A stretch of DNA of 64,000 nucleotides from RGIG4097 sp964599875 (GTDB lineage Bacteria > Bacillota > Clostridia > Christensenellales > CAG-917): contig CAZRHE010000005.1 in assembly GCA_964599875.1 (NCBI GenBank), forward strand, positions 1 to 64,000, in the 5' to 3' direction. Positions 14,748 through 23,927 of this stretch are shown piece by piece. How positions within the stretch are numbered: position 1 is the first letter of the stretch; every line of letters starts with the position of its first letter. The notes under the pieces were generated by a model that saw nothing but the letters and a program-made list of their open reading frames with translations, did no database searches and was not told where the DNA came from. The translations under genes were made by a program, and so were the position numbers.

Positions 14748-15410
14748 TCAAGATAGTTGAAGTAGGGGAGTTTCACCCATTTCAAGATAGGTGGACGGGA
14801 TTTTGCCTACTATCAAATTTTCGCACACCAAAACTTCCGCTTTCACTTGTATAACTTGGTCTGCAATGGGGGTGATTACGTCTATATCCGCGTAAACGTC
14901 GATATAAATTTTGTGTAAAGTTTGGTTTATTCCCGCCGAGGTAAACGAGGACACGAAATCGCAATTTGCCGTCCCTACGGGCACTACGTTTATGCTGACG
15001 TCGGGGCCGAGTCCCGTGAGTAGTGCCAGTCCCGTAAACGTGCCGAAAGCGATATCCACGGTTTGCACTCCGAGTTGGTCGAGGTTTGCTTGCGCAAGAT
15101 TGGCAATTTGTCTTGCAATCGAGTTGATTTTCGGTGAATTTGCCTGAATCATCGCGATATTTCCGTCCGCATCTCGCACAACGTTGAACAAATCGTCGTA
15201 AGTTATATTTTCGTTTAGCACCGACGTTGCGGCAAGATTGACGGCATTCGTGCCTATGGCACGCACGGTCGCATCGGAGTTTTCAACCACAGTCGGCACG
15301 ATATTCGAGCGGAAGTAGGTTGCGGAAATCACGAAAACCGCGACGAATGCGGTTATCGCGACTACGACTCTTATAATCCGTGGTTTCAGCACTTTTTTGA
15401 TTTTCGGCAC
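14748..15410 (-). CDS. yunB: Sporulation protein YunB
   Basis: A 220-residue protein of the YunB family, made in the mother cell and needed for proper spore formation. It has a basic N-terminus, one membrane anchor (about 13-33) and an outward domain with family motifs ENSDATVRAIGTNAVN and TSAGINQTLHKIYIDVYADI. The start is a GTG at 15410, chosen because it gives the basic-plus-anchor N-terminus expected for the family; no clear Shine-Dalgarno is visible. It is convergent with spoVAE and divergent from pheS. Confidence 0.9.
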   Translation of the reverse strand: MPKIKKVLKPRIIRVVVAITAFVAVFVISATYFRSNIVPTVVENSDATVRAIGTNAVNLAATSVLNENITYDDLFNVVRDADGNIAMIQANSPKINSIARQIANLAQANLDQLGVQTVDIAFGTFTGLALLTGLGPDVSINVVPVGTANCDFVSSFTSAGINQTLHKIYIDVYADIDVITPIADQVIQVKAEVLVCENLIVGKIPSTYLEMGETPLLQLS

Positions 15411-15523
15411 GATAAATTATATGCCGTCGGTCTTGAATTTGAGAATAGGGCGATTTTGGCGACGAAATTTCTTCCAAAAACCGTCTAAATCGACGGGAAT
15501 TTATCTCACTTTTCCCGACTTTG

Positions 15524-15552
15524 TTGACTTATAAGAAAAATATTGTTAAACT
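15524..15552 (+). promoter_or_regulatory. Promoter of the pheS operon
   Basis: TTGACT (15524-15529), 17-bp spacer, TAAACT (15547-15552). A GTGCGTACGCAC palindrome follows in the short leader. The leader is about 40 nt, too short for a T-box. Confidence 0.65.
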
Positions 15553-15598
15553 ATCTCACAGTATTATTCGTGCGTACGCACGCATTATAGGAGCATTT

Positions 15599-16618
15599 AT
15601 GAAAGAACAGATGGAAAAAATCAAATCTGACGCACTTGCGGCAATCGCATCCGCTGCGACTTCCGTCGAACTCAACGATGTCAGAGTGCGTTTCCTCGGC
15701 AAAAACGGCGAAATCACTTCTGTCATGAAGGGACTTGCCAAAGTGCCCAAGGAAGAAAAACCCGCTATGGGCAAATTGCTGAACGAAGTAAGAACGGAAA
15801 TCGAATCCGCTCTCGAAGAAAAGATTGCAAAAGTTGCCGAAGAAGAGAAGAACGCGCGTCTTAAAGCGGAAGCGGTCGACGTCACGTTCCCCGCAAGTTA
15901 CGGCAAAAACGGCACTTTGCACCCCATAACCAAGGTCAAAAACGAAATCGTAAATATCTTTTTGCAAATGGGTTTTGCGGTTGCCGAAGGCCCTGAAATC
16001 GAAACAGACCTTTTCAACTTTCAACTTCTCAACGTCCCCAAGGACCATCCCGCACGCGATATGCAAGACACGTTCTACGTTGCGGACGATATCGTGCTTC
16101 GCACGCACACTTCGCCTATGCAAGCGCGCATAATGACCACTCAAAAACCTCCTATCCGCGTTATAATCCCCGGGAAAGTTTATCGCAGTGACGACGACGC
16201 GTCCCACAGCCCGATTTTCAACCAAATAGAGGGTCTTGCGGTGGATAAACATATCACTATCGGCGACTTGCAAGGTTGCTTGCAGACCTTTGCGGAGAAG
16301 ATGTTCGACAAGGACACGAAAGTCCGTCTTCGTCCGTCGTATTTCCCGTTCACCGAGCCTTCGGTCGAGGCGGACGTCACTTGCGCAATCTGTCACGGAA
16401 AGGGTTGCAGAGTGTGTAAAGGCACGGGCTGGGTTGAAATTCTCGGCGCGGGCATAGTCAATCCCGCCGTTCTCGATATGTGCGGAATAGACTCCAAAGA
16501 ATACAGCGGATTCGCATTCGGTTTCGGCATCGAACGTATTGCGATGATTAAGTACGGAATCCCCAATATCAAACTCTTCTACGAGAACGACGTCAGATTC
16601 CTTAAACAATTCAACTAA
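15599..16618 (+). CDS. pheS: Phenylalanyl-tRNA synthetase alpha subunit
   Basis: A 339-residue class II synthetase subunit that activates phenylalanine and charges tRNA-Phe as an alpha2-beta2 enzyme. The start at 15599 follows AGGAG by 6 bases; an upstream TTG at 15521 falls within the promoter and is rejected. An N-terminal coiled coil (1-85) precedes the catalytic core, with class II motifs visible as HPARDMQDTFY, RTHTSPMQAR, FNQIEGL and FGFGIERIAM. The segment CAICHGKGCRVCKGTGW is typical of the subunit. It heads a seven-gene unit reaching 24736 and lies 14 bp before pheT. Confidence 0.97.
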   Translation: MKEQMEKIKSDALAAIASAATSVELNDVRVRFLGKNGEITSVMKGLAKVPKEEKPAMGKLLNEVRTEIESALEEKIAKVAEEEKNARLKAEAVDVTFPASYGKNGTLHPITKVKNEIVNIFLQMGFAVAEGPEIETDLFNFQLLNVPKDHPARDMQDTFYVADDIVLRTHTSPMQARIMTTQKPPIRVIIPGKVYRSDDDASHSPIFNQIEGLAVDKHITIGDLQGCLQTFAEKMFDKDTKVRLRPSYFPFTEPSVEADVTCAICHGKGCRVCKGTGWVEILGAGIVNPAVLDMCGIDSKEYSGFAFGFGIERIAMIKYGIPNIKLFYENDVRFLKQFN

Positions 16619-16632
16619 AGGGAGGAAAGAAA

Positions 16633-19023
16633 ATGTTAGCACCTATTTCATGGCTTAAAGATTACGTAGATATCAACGTTTCTCCCGAAGTCCTCGCGAA
16701 AAAACTCGTCGCGATAGGATTCGAGGTTGAAGAAATCATATATCAAGAAAAAACCGCGTCGAAAGTGGTCGTCGGCAAAATCGTCGAGGTGGAGAAACAC
16801 CCCAATGCAGACAGACTGCGCGTGACGAAAATAGATATCGGCGACAAGATTATACAAGTCGTCACCAACGTCCCCGTCATCGGCGGAGAAACCATTGCTG
16901 TCGCACTTGACGGAGCAGTGCTTGCGGACGGTCATAAAATCGTCAAAGGCGAACTTCGCGGAGTGACTTCGGAGGGTATGCTTTGCGGACTTGAAGAAGT
17001 CGGCGCAACCGAGGACGACGTGGAAGGTCAATCCATGGGAGATATAATCCTCTTCAAAGACGGCACTCCTCTCGGCGGAAACGCACTCAAAGCAATGGGA
17101 TTCGACGAAGTTATTCTCGACGTCGGCGTCACCGCAAACCGTCCCGATTGCAACAGTATTTATAAACTCGCAAAAGAAGTCGCAGTCGCACTCAAAACCA
17201 CGTGCAGAGAACCCGTAATCGACTATAAATCCGTCGGCGGAAGCGTGTCGGATATGGTGTCGGTGAGCGTGGAAAATCCCGAACTTTGCCCCAGATACAT
17301 GGCGTCGGGAGTGAAAAACGTCAAGATTTTCCCGTCTTCGTTCAAGATTAGACAACGTCTTCGCGCGGTCGGCATCCGTCCCATAAACAATATCGTCGAT
17401 ATAACCAACTACGTCCTAACCGAAATCGGACAACCTATGCACGCTTTCGATTCGAGAGAACTCGACGGCAAAAAGATAATCGTCCGCACCGCAAAAGACG
17501 GAGAAGAAATAGTTTCACTCGACGGCAAACTCAACAAACTCAAAGACAGCATGCTCGTGATTTGCGACGCAAACAAACCCGTTGCAATCGCAGGTATTAT
17601 GGGCGGTGAATACAGCGGAATCAAGGACGATACGTCCGCAATTATTTTCGAATCCGCAAAATTCGCTCGCGACAGCGTACGTAGAACTTCGAAAGCGTTG
17701 AATCTCCGCAGCGATTCTTCCGCAAGATTCGAAAAGGGCATGGATTTCGCGTCGCAAGAACTCGGCATCAAACGCGCCCTCACCATGATAGCGGAAAGCG
17801 GAAGCGGTGATATAGTGGACGGCTTAATAGACGTCAAAGTGCCTTTCGAAAAGGTTAGAGATATCCCGTTCACCACAAAGAAAATACAAGAAATCGTGGG
17901 TTGCAAAGTGCCCAAAGGCACTCTCATCGCAATCCTTGCGCGCCTCGGAATCGAATGTACGGACGAGGGTAAACAAATCGTTGCGCACGTCAAAGAAGAT
18001 AGAGAAGACGTGGTCGGCGTGAACGATATCGCGGAGGAATTTATCCGCGTCTACGGTTATTCGCACGTCAAACCCACTTTGTTCGAATATTCCAAACTCA
18101 CAAAGGGCGGAAAACCCGAAAAAATGCTTTTCGTGGACGAAATCAAATCCGCGCTTTCCGAACTCGGTCTTAACGAATGCGTGACGTATTCTTTCACTTC
18201 GCCCAAATTCGCGGATACTCTCCGCCTTCCCGAAGACGCAAAGGAAAGAAACACCGTTTCGCTTATCAATCCTCTCGGAGAGGGACTCAGCGTTATGCGT
18301 ACGACTCTCGTGCATAGCATGCTCGAAACGCTTTCGTACAACGTGTCCCACTTCAACAAGGAAGCGACGCTGTTCGAAGTCGCGAAAGTGTATCTTCCCA
18401 AATCCTTGCCGCTCACCGAACTTCCCGTCGAAGAAGAAAGACTGGTTATCGGCGCATACGGCGGTGGAGTGGATTTCTTCGCGCTCAAAGGAATGGTTGA
18501 GGGATTGCTCGACGCATTACATTTGAACGGCAAGTACGCAAAAGCGGAAGTCACGTATCTGCATCCCGGCAGAAGCGCGGTGCTTTACGTGGACGGCGAG
18601 GAAATCGGCGTGCTCGGCGAAGTGCATCCCGACGTCAGCGAGAAATACGACGTGGACGACAGACTTTACGTTGCCGAACTTTCGGTCGATAAACTGTTTG
18701 AAAGAAGACACGGCGTAAAGAAATTCACTGCGTTCTCGAAATTCCCGACGGTAGAGCGAGACCTTGCTCTCGTCGTTTCGGACGACGTGAACGTAGGGGA
18801 TATGCTCGACGCAGTCGAAAATGCAAAAATCAAGTATCTAACTGCTTGGACGGCGTTCGATATCTATCGTAGCGCACAAATCGGAGAGGGCAAACAATCC
18901 GTCGCGATGAACTTCACTTTCTCATCTCCCGAAGGCACTCTCAAAGACGAAGATATCGCGGTCGAAATGAAGAAGATACTTTCCGTCATGAAACGCAAAT
19001 TCGGCGCAAAAATCAGAGGATAA
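16633..19023 (+). CDS. pheT: Phenylalanyl-tRNA synthetase beta subunit
   Basis: A 796-residue beta subunit of normal length. It contains, in order, a tRNA-binding EMAP-like domain (about 40-150), the B3/B4 editing domain (about 200-370), the B5 domain (about 400-470), a catalytic-like core, and the C-terminal ferredoxin-like anticodon-binding domain (about 700-796, starting KFTAFSKFPTVERDLALVV). It recognises tRNA-Phe and hydrolyses mischarged Tyr-tRNA-Phe. GGGAGGAAA precedes the ATG. The mutS2 gene begins one base after its stop. Confidence 0.97.
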   Translation: MLAPISWLKDYVDINVSPEVLAKKLVAIGFEVEEIIYQEKTASKVVVGKIVEVEKHPNADRLRVTKIDIGDKIIQVVTNVPVIGGETIAVALDGAVLADGHKIVKGELRGVTSEGMLCGLEEVGATEDDVEGQSMGDIILFKDGTPLGGNALKAMGFDEVILDVGVTANRPDCNSIYKLAKEVAVALKTTCREPVIDYKSVGGSVSDMVSVSVENPELCPRYMASGVKNVKIFPSSFKIRQRLRAVGIRPINNIVDITNYVLTEIGQPMHAFDSRELDGKKIIVRTAKDGEEIVSLDGKLNKLKDSMLVICDANKPVAIAGIMGGEYSGIKDDTSAIIFESAKFARDSVRRTSKALNLRSDSSARFEKGMDFASQELGIKRALTMIAESGSGDIVDGLIDVKVPFEKVRDIPFTTKKIQEIVGCKVPKGTLIAILARLGIECTDEGKQIVAHVKEDREDVVGVNDIAEEFIRVYGYSHVKPTLFEYSKLTKGGKPEKMLFVDEIKSALSELGLNECVTYSFTSPKFADTLRLPEDAKERNTVSLINPLGEGLSVMRTTLVHSMLETLSYNVSHFNKEATLFEVAKVYLPKSLPLTELPVEEERLVIGAYGGGVDFFALKGMVEGLLDALHLNGKYAKAEVTYLHPGRSAVLYVDGEEIGVLGEVHPDVSEKYDVDDRLYVAELSVDKLFERRHGVKKFTAFSKFPTVERDLALVVSDDVNVGDMLDAVENAKIKYLTAWTAFDIYRSAQIGEGKQSVAMNFTFSSPEGTLKDEDIAVEMKKILSVMKRKFGAKIRG

Positions 19024-19024
19024 A

Positions 19025-21079
19025 ATGTTTGACGCAAAAAGTCTGAAAACGCTCGAATACGACAAGATACTATCCTTGCTTGCCGACCACGCACAATCGG
19101 AGGGCGGAAAGGCGAAAGCACGCGCCCTCGTTCCCTGCGAAAGCATAGGCGAGGCTACTTTCGACCTCGATTTAACGGCGGAAGCGGATAGGACTTTGTT
19201 CGATTTTTCGGTTAATCCGTCCTTTTCGGTGGACGATATCGAAGAAATTTTGACGAAAGCGGAAAAAGGCGCGGTGCTGTCCATATCCGAAGTTTTGAAA
19301 GTGGGAAGGTCGTTGCGCGTCGCGCGCAGGTTATCTAAATCTCTTGCGACAGTCAACGGAATTCCCAATCTTTTGGATATGGCGTGCGGACTTTATTTCG
19401 ACGAAACTCTCGAAAAACGCATTTTCGAGGACTTTATATCCGAAACCGAAGTTGCGGACTGCGCGTCGCCCGAACTCCGTTCGATAAGAATCCGCATACG
19501 AAAACTCAACGAAAACGTCAAAACGAGATTGCAAGGTTATATCACGTCGGCGTCTTATCAGAAATATTTGCAAGACAACATAATAACCGTGAGGGGGGAC
19601 AGATACGTCATTCCCCTCAAAAGCGAATATAAGGGCACGATTCAAGGGCTTATTCACGACCAATCGTCGTCGGGTTCGACGCTTTTCGTCGAGCCTATGG
19701 CAATAGTCGAGTTGAATAACGACTTGAAAAGCGCGAAAATCGAAGAACAAAACGAAATCGAAAAGATTTTGCGCCGTTATTCTTCAACGATACAAGTGGT
19801 TGCGAAAGCGATATCTCGTTCGTACGAAATCATAATCGATATGGATTTGATTTTCGCAAAAGCGAACCTTGCAAGAGAATGGAAAGCGGTGCGTCCCGAA
19901 CTCGTTACGGACGGAAGCGTAGTTATAAAACAAGGCAGGCATCCGCTTATCGACGCAAAAAAGGTCGTCCCCGTAACTCTCGAACTCAAAAACGACGATA
20001 AAATGCTGTTGATTACGGGACCTAATACGGGTGGAAAGACCGTCACGTTGAAACTCGTGGGACTTTCCGTTTTGCTTGCTATGAGCGGAATGTTTATCCC
20101 CGCAAAGAGCGCGACGATATCCGTTTTCGACGGCGTTTACAGCGATATAGGTGACGAACAGAGCATTGAGCAAAGTTTGTCCACGTTTTCGGGACATATC
20201 AAAAATATAATCGAAATTCTCGACAAAATCACGGATAAATCCTTGTTGCTGTTCGACGAATTGGGCGCGGGGACGGACCCCGGAGAGGGCGCCGCACTTG
20301 CAGTCGGCATTTGCGAATGGGTTATGCGCGTGGGTGCGAAATCTCTCGTCACGTCCCACTTCAACGATTTGAAAGAATTTGCACTCGTCACTCCCGGCGT
20401 GGTCACTGCGTCTATGGAATTCAACGTGGAAACCTTGTCGCCCACGTTCAAACTCGTTATGGGTGCAATCGGGTGTTCTAACGCACTGGATATCGCCTCG
20501 AAACTTGGACTGAATCTCGAAATAATCGAGGGCGCGAGAAACAAAGTTTCTCCCGAAAAACGCAAATTCGACGAAGTGCTCAACGCCGCCGAGGAAACTC
20601 GTCGTCAGGCACAACAACTCGTGTCGGATGCAAGCGTAGACAGAATGAAAGCCGCAAACGCACTCAAAGAGGCGGAAAAAGAAAAGGCGGTTATCGTACA
20701 AAAACGAGAAAAACTCGACGAAACAATCCGTAGAGGCACGAGGGATCTTATCGAAAATTCCGTGGATGAGGCAAACGATTTGATTGACGAAATCAAAGCG
20801 ATACTTGCAAAACCGCAGGAAGAAATTACGGATGCGGATTTATTCAAGGCGCGCAAGGCGAAAAAGAAACTTGAAAATTTGTCCGCGCGATACGACAAAG
20901 AAAGCGTCGTCGAAGACGAGCCCGTAGACGGCGAACTTAAAGACGGCGACAACGTTTGGGTGAAATCACTCGGCAAAAAAGGAAAACTCATAAAACGCAA
21001 TTCTCGCGGCGAGGCGGACGTTGCCTTCGGCAAACTCGTCGTCAAGGTCAAGTCGGGAGATTATTATAAGGTTAAATAA
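19025..21079 (+). CDS. mutS2: MutS2 lacking the Smr domain
   Basis: A 684-residue MutS2 family ATPase. Walker A is GPNTGGKT (332-339) and Walker B is LLLFDELGAGTDPGEG (407-422). A coiled coil spans about 510-590 and a KOW-like beta domain about 637-684. Family members are usually about 780-790 residues and end in an Smr nuclease domain; here the protein stops right after the KOW-like segment, and the next gene overlaps the stop codon by one base, so no detached Smr frame follows. MutS2 is known for inhibiting recombination and for resolving collided ribosomes. The loss of Smr should leave ATPase-driven binding without the C-terminal cleavage module. The start follows pheT by one base. Confidence 0.93.
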   Translation: MFDAKSLKTLEYDKILSLLADHAQSEGGKAKARALVPCESIGEATFDLDLTAEADRTLFDFSVNPSFSVDDIEEILTKAEKGAVLSISEVLKVGRSLRVARRLSKSLATVNGIPNLLDMACGLYFDETLEKRIFEDFISETEVADCASPELRSIRIRIRKLNENVKTRLQGYITSASYQKYLQDNIITVRGDRYVIPLKSEYKGTIQGLIHDQSSSGSTLFVEPMAIVELNNDLKSAKIEEQNEIEKILRRYSSTIQVVAKAISRSYEIIIDMDLIFAKANLAREWKAVRPELVTDGSVVIKQGRHPLIDAKKVVPVTLELKNDDKMLLITGPNTGGKTVTLKLVGLSVLLAMSGMFIPAKSATISVFDGVYSDIGDEQSIEQSLSTFSGHIKNIIEILDKITDKSLLLFDELGAGTDPGEGAALAVGICEWVMRVGAKSLVTSHFNDLKEFALVTPGVVTASMEFNVETLSPTFKLVMGAIGCSNALDIASKLGLNLEIIEGARNKVSPEKRKFDEVLNAAEETRRQAQQLVSDASVDRMKAANALKEAEKEKAVIVQKREKLDETIRRGTRDLIENSVDEANDLIDEIKAILAKPQEEITDADLFKARKAKKKLENLSARYDKESVVEDEPVDGELKDGDNVWVKSLGKKGKLIKRNSRGEADVAFGKLVVKVKSGDYYKVK

Positions 21080-21579
21080 TGACTGATAATTACGAACAAA
21101 ACGTAGAAATCGACCTTCCTAAAGGTGCGAGATATAAACAATTCGGCGGACTTTTGCTGATACTATTGTCCCTCGGGTTTATTATGCTCGGAGTGTTTTT
21201 CAGTTACTATTTCTTTATAGGCGCGGGAATTTTGTTGGTCGCAGGAGTCGCGGTTACTCACGTATACAATAAAACCGTGCTGAAATATACCTATTCGTAC
21301 AATAGCGAAAGGATAGTTTTTATCGCGACGAGCGTCATCGGCAGGACTGAAAAGGATATTTCGGTGTTGTGGGAAGACGTGGACGAATACGGGGATTTCC
21401 TCGATTTGGTCGAGGCGAGAGATTTCATAATGTGTGCTAATCCCCGAGAATACGGCATAAAAGCGTTGACGTTTCATCTTGAAAACGGGGAAATGCACAG
21501 AATACTGTTTGCGCCCGACGACTATATGAAGGCGCTAATCGACGAAAATTATAAATACAATATCGGAGCAAAAAGATGA
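21079..21579 (+). CDS. Small two-helix membrane protein, unknown
   Basis: A 166-residue protein with two adjacent membrane helices (about 24-42 and 46-63) and a C-terminal cytoplasmic beta-rich domain of about 100 residues (YSYNSERIVF, DISVLWEDVDEY, ALTFHLENGEMHRILF). The layout of a helical hairpin followed by a PH-like domain resembles YcxB-type proteins, but the match is by architecture only. It overlaps mutS2 by one base and the cysteine desulfurase gene by 4 bp, so it is firmly within the operon. Role unknown. Confidence 0.7.
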   Translation: MTDNYEQNVEIDLPKGARYKQFGGLLLILLSLGFIMLGVFFSYYFFIGAGILLVAGVAVTHVYNKTVLKYTYSYNSERIVFIATSVIGRTEKDISVLWEDVDEYGDFLDLVEARDFIMCANPREYGIKALTFHLENGEMHRILFAPDDYMKALIDENYKYNIGAKR

Positions 21580-22715
21580 AAATCATCTATCTTGACAACG
21601 CCGCAACGACGAAAGCGTATCCCGAAGTCATAGACGCATACGTTAAGGCGAATGAAGAATATTACAATCCGTCCGCACTCTACGGGCAATCCGTAAACGC
21701 GAGCGTAACGCTTAAAGGCAAACGCGAGGAAATCATGAAGTATTTGCGCGCGCCCGAAGGCGATTTATATTTCACGTCGGGCGGTACGGAAAGCGACAAT
21801 TGGTCGCTGTTTTGCACAAAAAAAGCCAAAAACGGCAGAATTATAGTGGGAGAGGGTGAGCACGACGCGATTATCAACCCCGCAAAAGAACTTTCCGCGC
21901 AAGGTTACGACGTGAAGTTTGCACCCATAAAAAAGGATGGAAGTATAGACGAAAAGGCGTTTGAAGAATTGCTGACGCCCGACGTTACGCTTGTGTCTAT
22001 TATGCACGTCAGCAACGAAACGGGGGCGGTCAACGATATCGCAAAACTCGTGAAGATGACGAAAAAACACTCTCCGCAAGCGGTTTTCCATAGCGACGGC
22101 GTGCAAGCACTCGGAAAGGTCAAAGTCAATTTGCGCGCTCTCGGAGTGGACTTGTATTCGCTCTCGGGTCACAAAATTCACGCACCCAAGGGCATAGGCG
22201 CGCTTTACGTGAAAAAAGGCACTTCCTTACGCCCGCTACTTTTCGGAGGCGGACAGGAATACGGAATGCGCTCGGGGACGGAAAATCTTCCGATGATAAC
22301 CGCATTTGCAAAAGCTGTAGAGATGAATATGGCGAAATTTGATGAAAACTATTCTAAAAAATCGCAATATTTGGAATACTTGAAGGAAAAAATCCTCGAT
22401 AATTTGCCTGATACGGTCGTCATCACTCCGGATGAAAATCGCGCCCCCAACATTTTGACGGTCGCTTTCGGTGGCGTCAGAGGGGAAGTTTTGTTACATT
22501 CTCTTGAAAAACACGGCGTTTTGGTGGGAATCGGCTCTGCGTGCAGTTCTCATCGCGAGAGTAGATTCAAATCATTACTCGGACTCGACGACTTCCATAA
22601 AGACGGCATCGTTCGTTTCAGTGTGAGCGAATTTAACGATATAAGCGAAGTAGATTTCGTCGTCGAAAAAATAGTCGAAGAGATGAAAATCCTTGTCGAA
22701 TATGCAAGAAAATAG
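21576..22715 (+). CDS. Cysteine desulfurase (NifS/IscS type)
   Basis: A 379-residue PLP enzyme that takes sulfur from cysteine as a persulfide. The PLP lysine is K200 (LSGHKIHAPKGIG), the PLP-stacking histidine region is EHDAII (96-101) and the persulfide cysteine is C323 (GSACSS). The N-terminus YLDNAATT is diagnostic. It lies 27 bp before thiI, the usual partner that receives the sulfur for 4-thiouridine in tRNA, so this copy probably serves tRNA thiolation as in the Bacillus nifZ-thiI pair. Codons 258-269 of this gene contain palindrome copy E without disturbing the protein. Confidence 0.95.
   Translation: MKIIYLDNAATTKAYPEVIDAYVKANEEYYNPSALYGQSVNASVTLKGKREEIMKYLRAPEGDLYFTSGGTESDNWSLFCTKKAKNGRIIVGEGEHDAIINPAKELSAQGYDVKFAPIKKDGSIDEKAFEELLTPDVTLVSIMHVSNETGAVNDIAKLVKMTKKHSPQAVFHSDGVQALGKVKVNLRALGVDLYSLSGHKIHAPKGIGALYVKKGTSLRPLLFGGGQEYGMRSGTENLPMITAFAKAVEMNMAKFDENYSKKSQYLEYLKEKILDNLPDTVVITPDENRAPNILTVAFGGVRGEVLLHSLEKHGVLVGIGSACSSHRESRFKSLLGLDDFHKDGIVRFSVSEFNDISEVDFVVEKIVEEMKILVEYARK
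22348..22380. repeat. 33-bp gapped palindrome, copy E (inside CDS)
   Basis: ACTATTCT, 17 bp, GGAATACT, wholly inside the cysteine desulfurase gene. The reading frame is intact and the protein aligns with its family through this region. Presence in coding DNA argues against a simple operator or terminator role. Confidence 0.7.
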
Positions 22716-22742
22716 TCGAAAATACAATAAAATCGGAGATAT

Positions 22743-23927
22743 ATGGAAAAAGTAATCATCATAAGATACGGAGAAATTTTCCTTAAAGGAAAAAATCGCG
22801 AATATTTTGAAAGTTTGCTTATCAAAAACATTCGTAGCGCAATAAGCGATTTCGATTGCAAGTTTACCCGCACGCAGGGTAGATATTTCGTCGAGAATTT
22901 CGATATAGACGACACTGAAGAAATACTCGAAAGACTTAAATGCGTATTCGGCATTTACTCTTTGTCCGTTGCAACCAAGGTCAACACGGACTTTGAAAAC
23001 GGTTTCAAAGAGATTAAGGACGCACTAAAAACGCTCGCGCTCGAAATCGACGAAGAAAACGTGCTTGCAAAACCTACTTTCAGAGTGTCCGTCAAGCGCG
23101 CGGATAAACGTATTCCCATGAAATCGTACGAAATCGCGGGAGAACTTGCGGGAATTATACTCGAAACTTTGAGATATAAAGTTTCTCTCGAGCATTTCGA
23201 CTATGAATTTATGGTTGATATCAGAGAAAACGGCTCGGCTTTCGTTTACTCGAAAGTCATAATGGGCGCAGGCGGATTGCCCGTCGGGTGCAGCGGAAAA
23301 GGCATGCTCCTTTTAAGCGGCGGAATAGATTCTCCAGTCGCTGCGTATATGATGGCAAAACGCGGATTGAAACTTGTCGCAGTGCATTTCTCGTCTCCTC
23401 CGTATACCTCTGAAAAAGCGAAAGAAAAGGTGATAGAACTGCGAAATCTCGTGGAAAAGTATACCGGCAAAATGAAATTGTACGTCGTGCCTTTCACGGA
23501 TATTCAACTCGAAATTCACAAGTCCTGTCCCGCGGAATTTATGATTACGATTATGCGCAGATACATGATGCGTATCGCGACTGCGCTTGCTAAAAAAGAC
23601 GATTGCAAGTCCATAGTGACGGGGGAAAGCCTCGGTCAAGTTGCATCGCAAACAGTCGAGAGTATGACTTGCACGGGCGCAACTACCAATTTGCCTATTT
23701 TGCGCCCGCTTATCGGTTTCGATAAGGAAGAAATTATGGATATCGCAAGAAAAATCGGTACTTACGAAACCTCTATTTTGCCTTACGAGGATTGCTGTAC
23801 CGTATTTTTGCCAAAGAGTCCCGCAATTCATCCTCGCCTCGAAGTCGTCGAGAAAGCGGAAGAGAATATGAGTGCCGTGTCTGAAGAACTCATCAGAAAA
23901 GCAATCGAAAACGTCGAGGTGTATTGA
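22743..23927 (+). CDS. thiI: tRNA 4-thiouridine synthase ThiI
   Basis: A 394-residue ThiI of the short, rhodanese-free type. A ferredoxin-like and THUMP region (1-165) binds tRNA, and the PP-loop ATPase domain carries SGGIDSP (192-198). It adenylates U8 of tRNA and inserts sulfur from the cysteine desulfurase. A late conserved segment DCCTVFLPKSP contains the cysteines at about 351-352. The gene follows the desulfurase by 27 bp, with GGAG before the ATG, and overlaps the next gene by one base. Confidence 0.96.
   Translation: MEKVIIIRYGEIFLKGKNREYFESLLIKNIRSAISDFDCKFTRTQGRYFVENFDIDDTEEILERLKCVFGIYSLSVATKVNTDFENGFKEIKDALKTLALEIDEENVLAKPTFRVSVKRADKRIPMKSYEIAGELAGIILETLRYKVSLEHFDYEFMVDIRENGSAFVYSKVIMGAGGLPVGCSGKGMLLLSGGIDSPVAAYMMAKRGLKLVAVHFSSPPYTSEKAKEKVIELRNLVEKYTGKMKLYVVPFTDIQLEIHKSCPAEFMITIMRRYMMRIATALAKKDDCKSIVTGESLGQVASQTVESMTCTGATTNLPILRPLIGFDKEEIMDIARKIGTYETSILPYEDCCTVFLPKSPAIHPRLEVVEKAEENMSAVSEELIRKAIENVEVY

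Noticed and set aside
15552..15598. T-box leader before pheS
   Set aside because: The leader is only about 40-50 nt and lacks the T-box sequence and specifier structure.
15551..16642. 363-residue frame antisense to pheS
   Set aside because: Antisense shadow of an unmistakable pheS gene.
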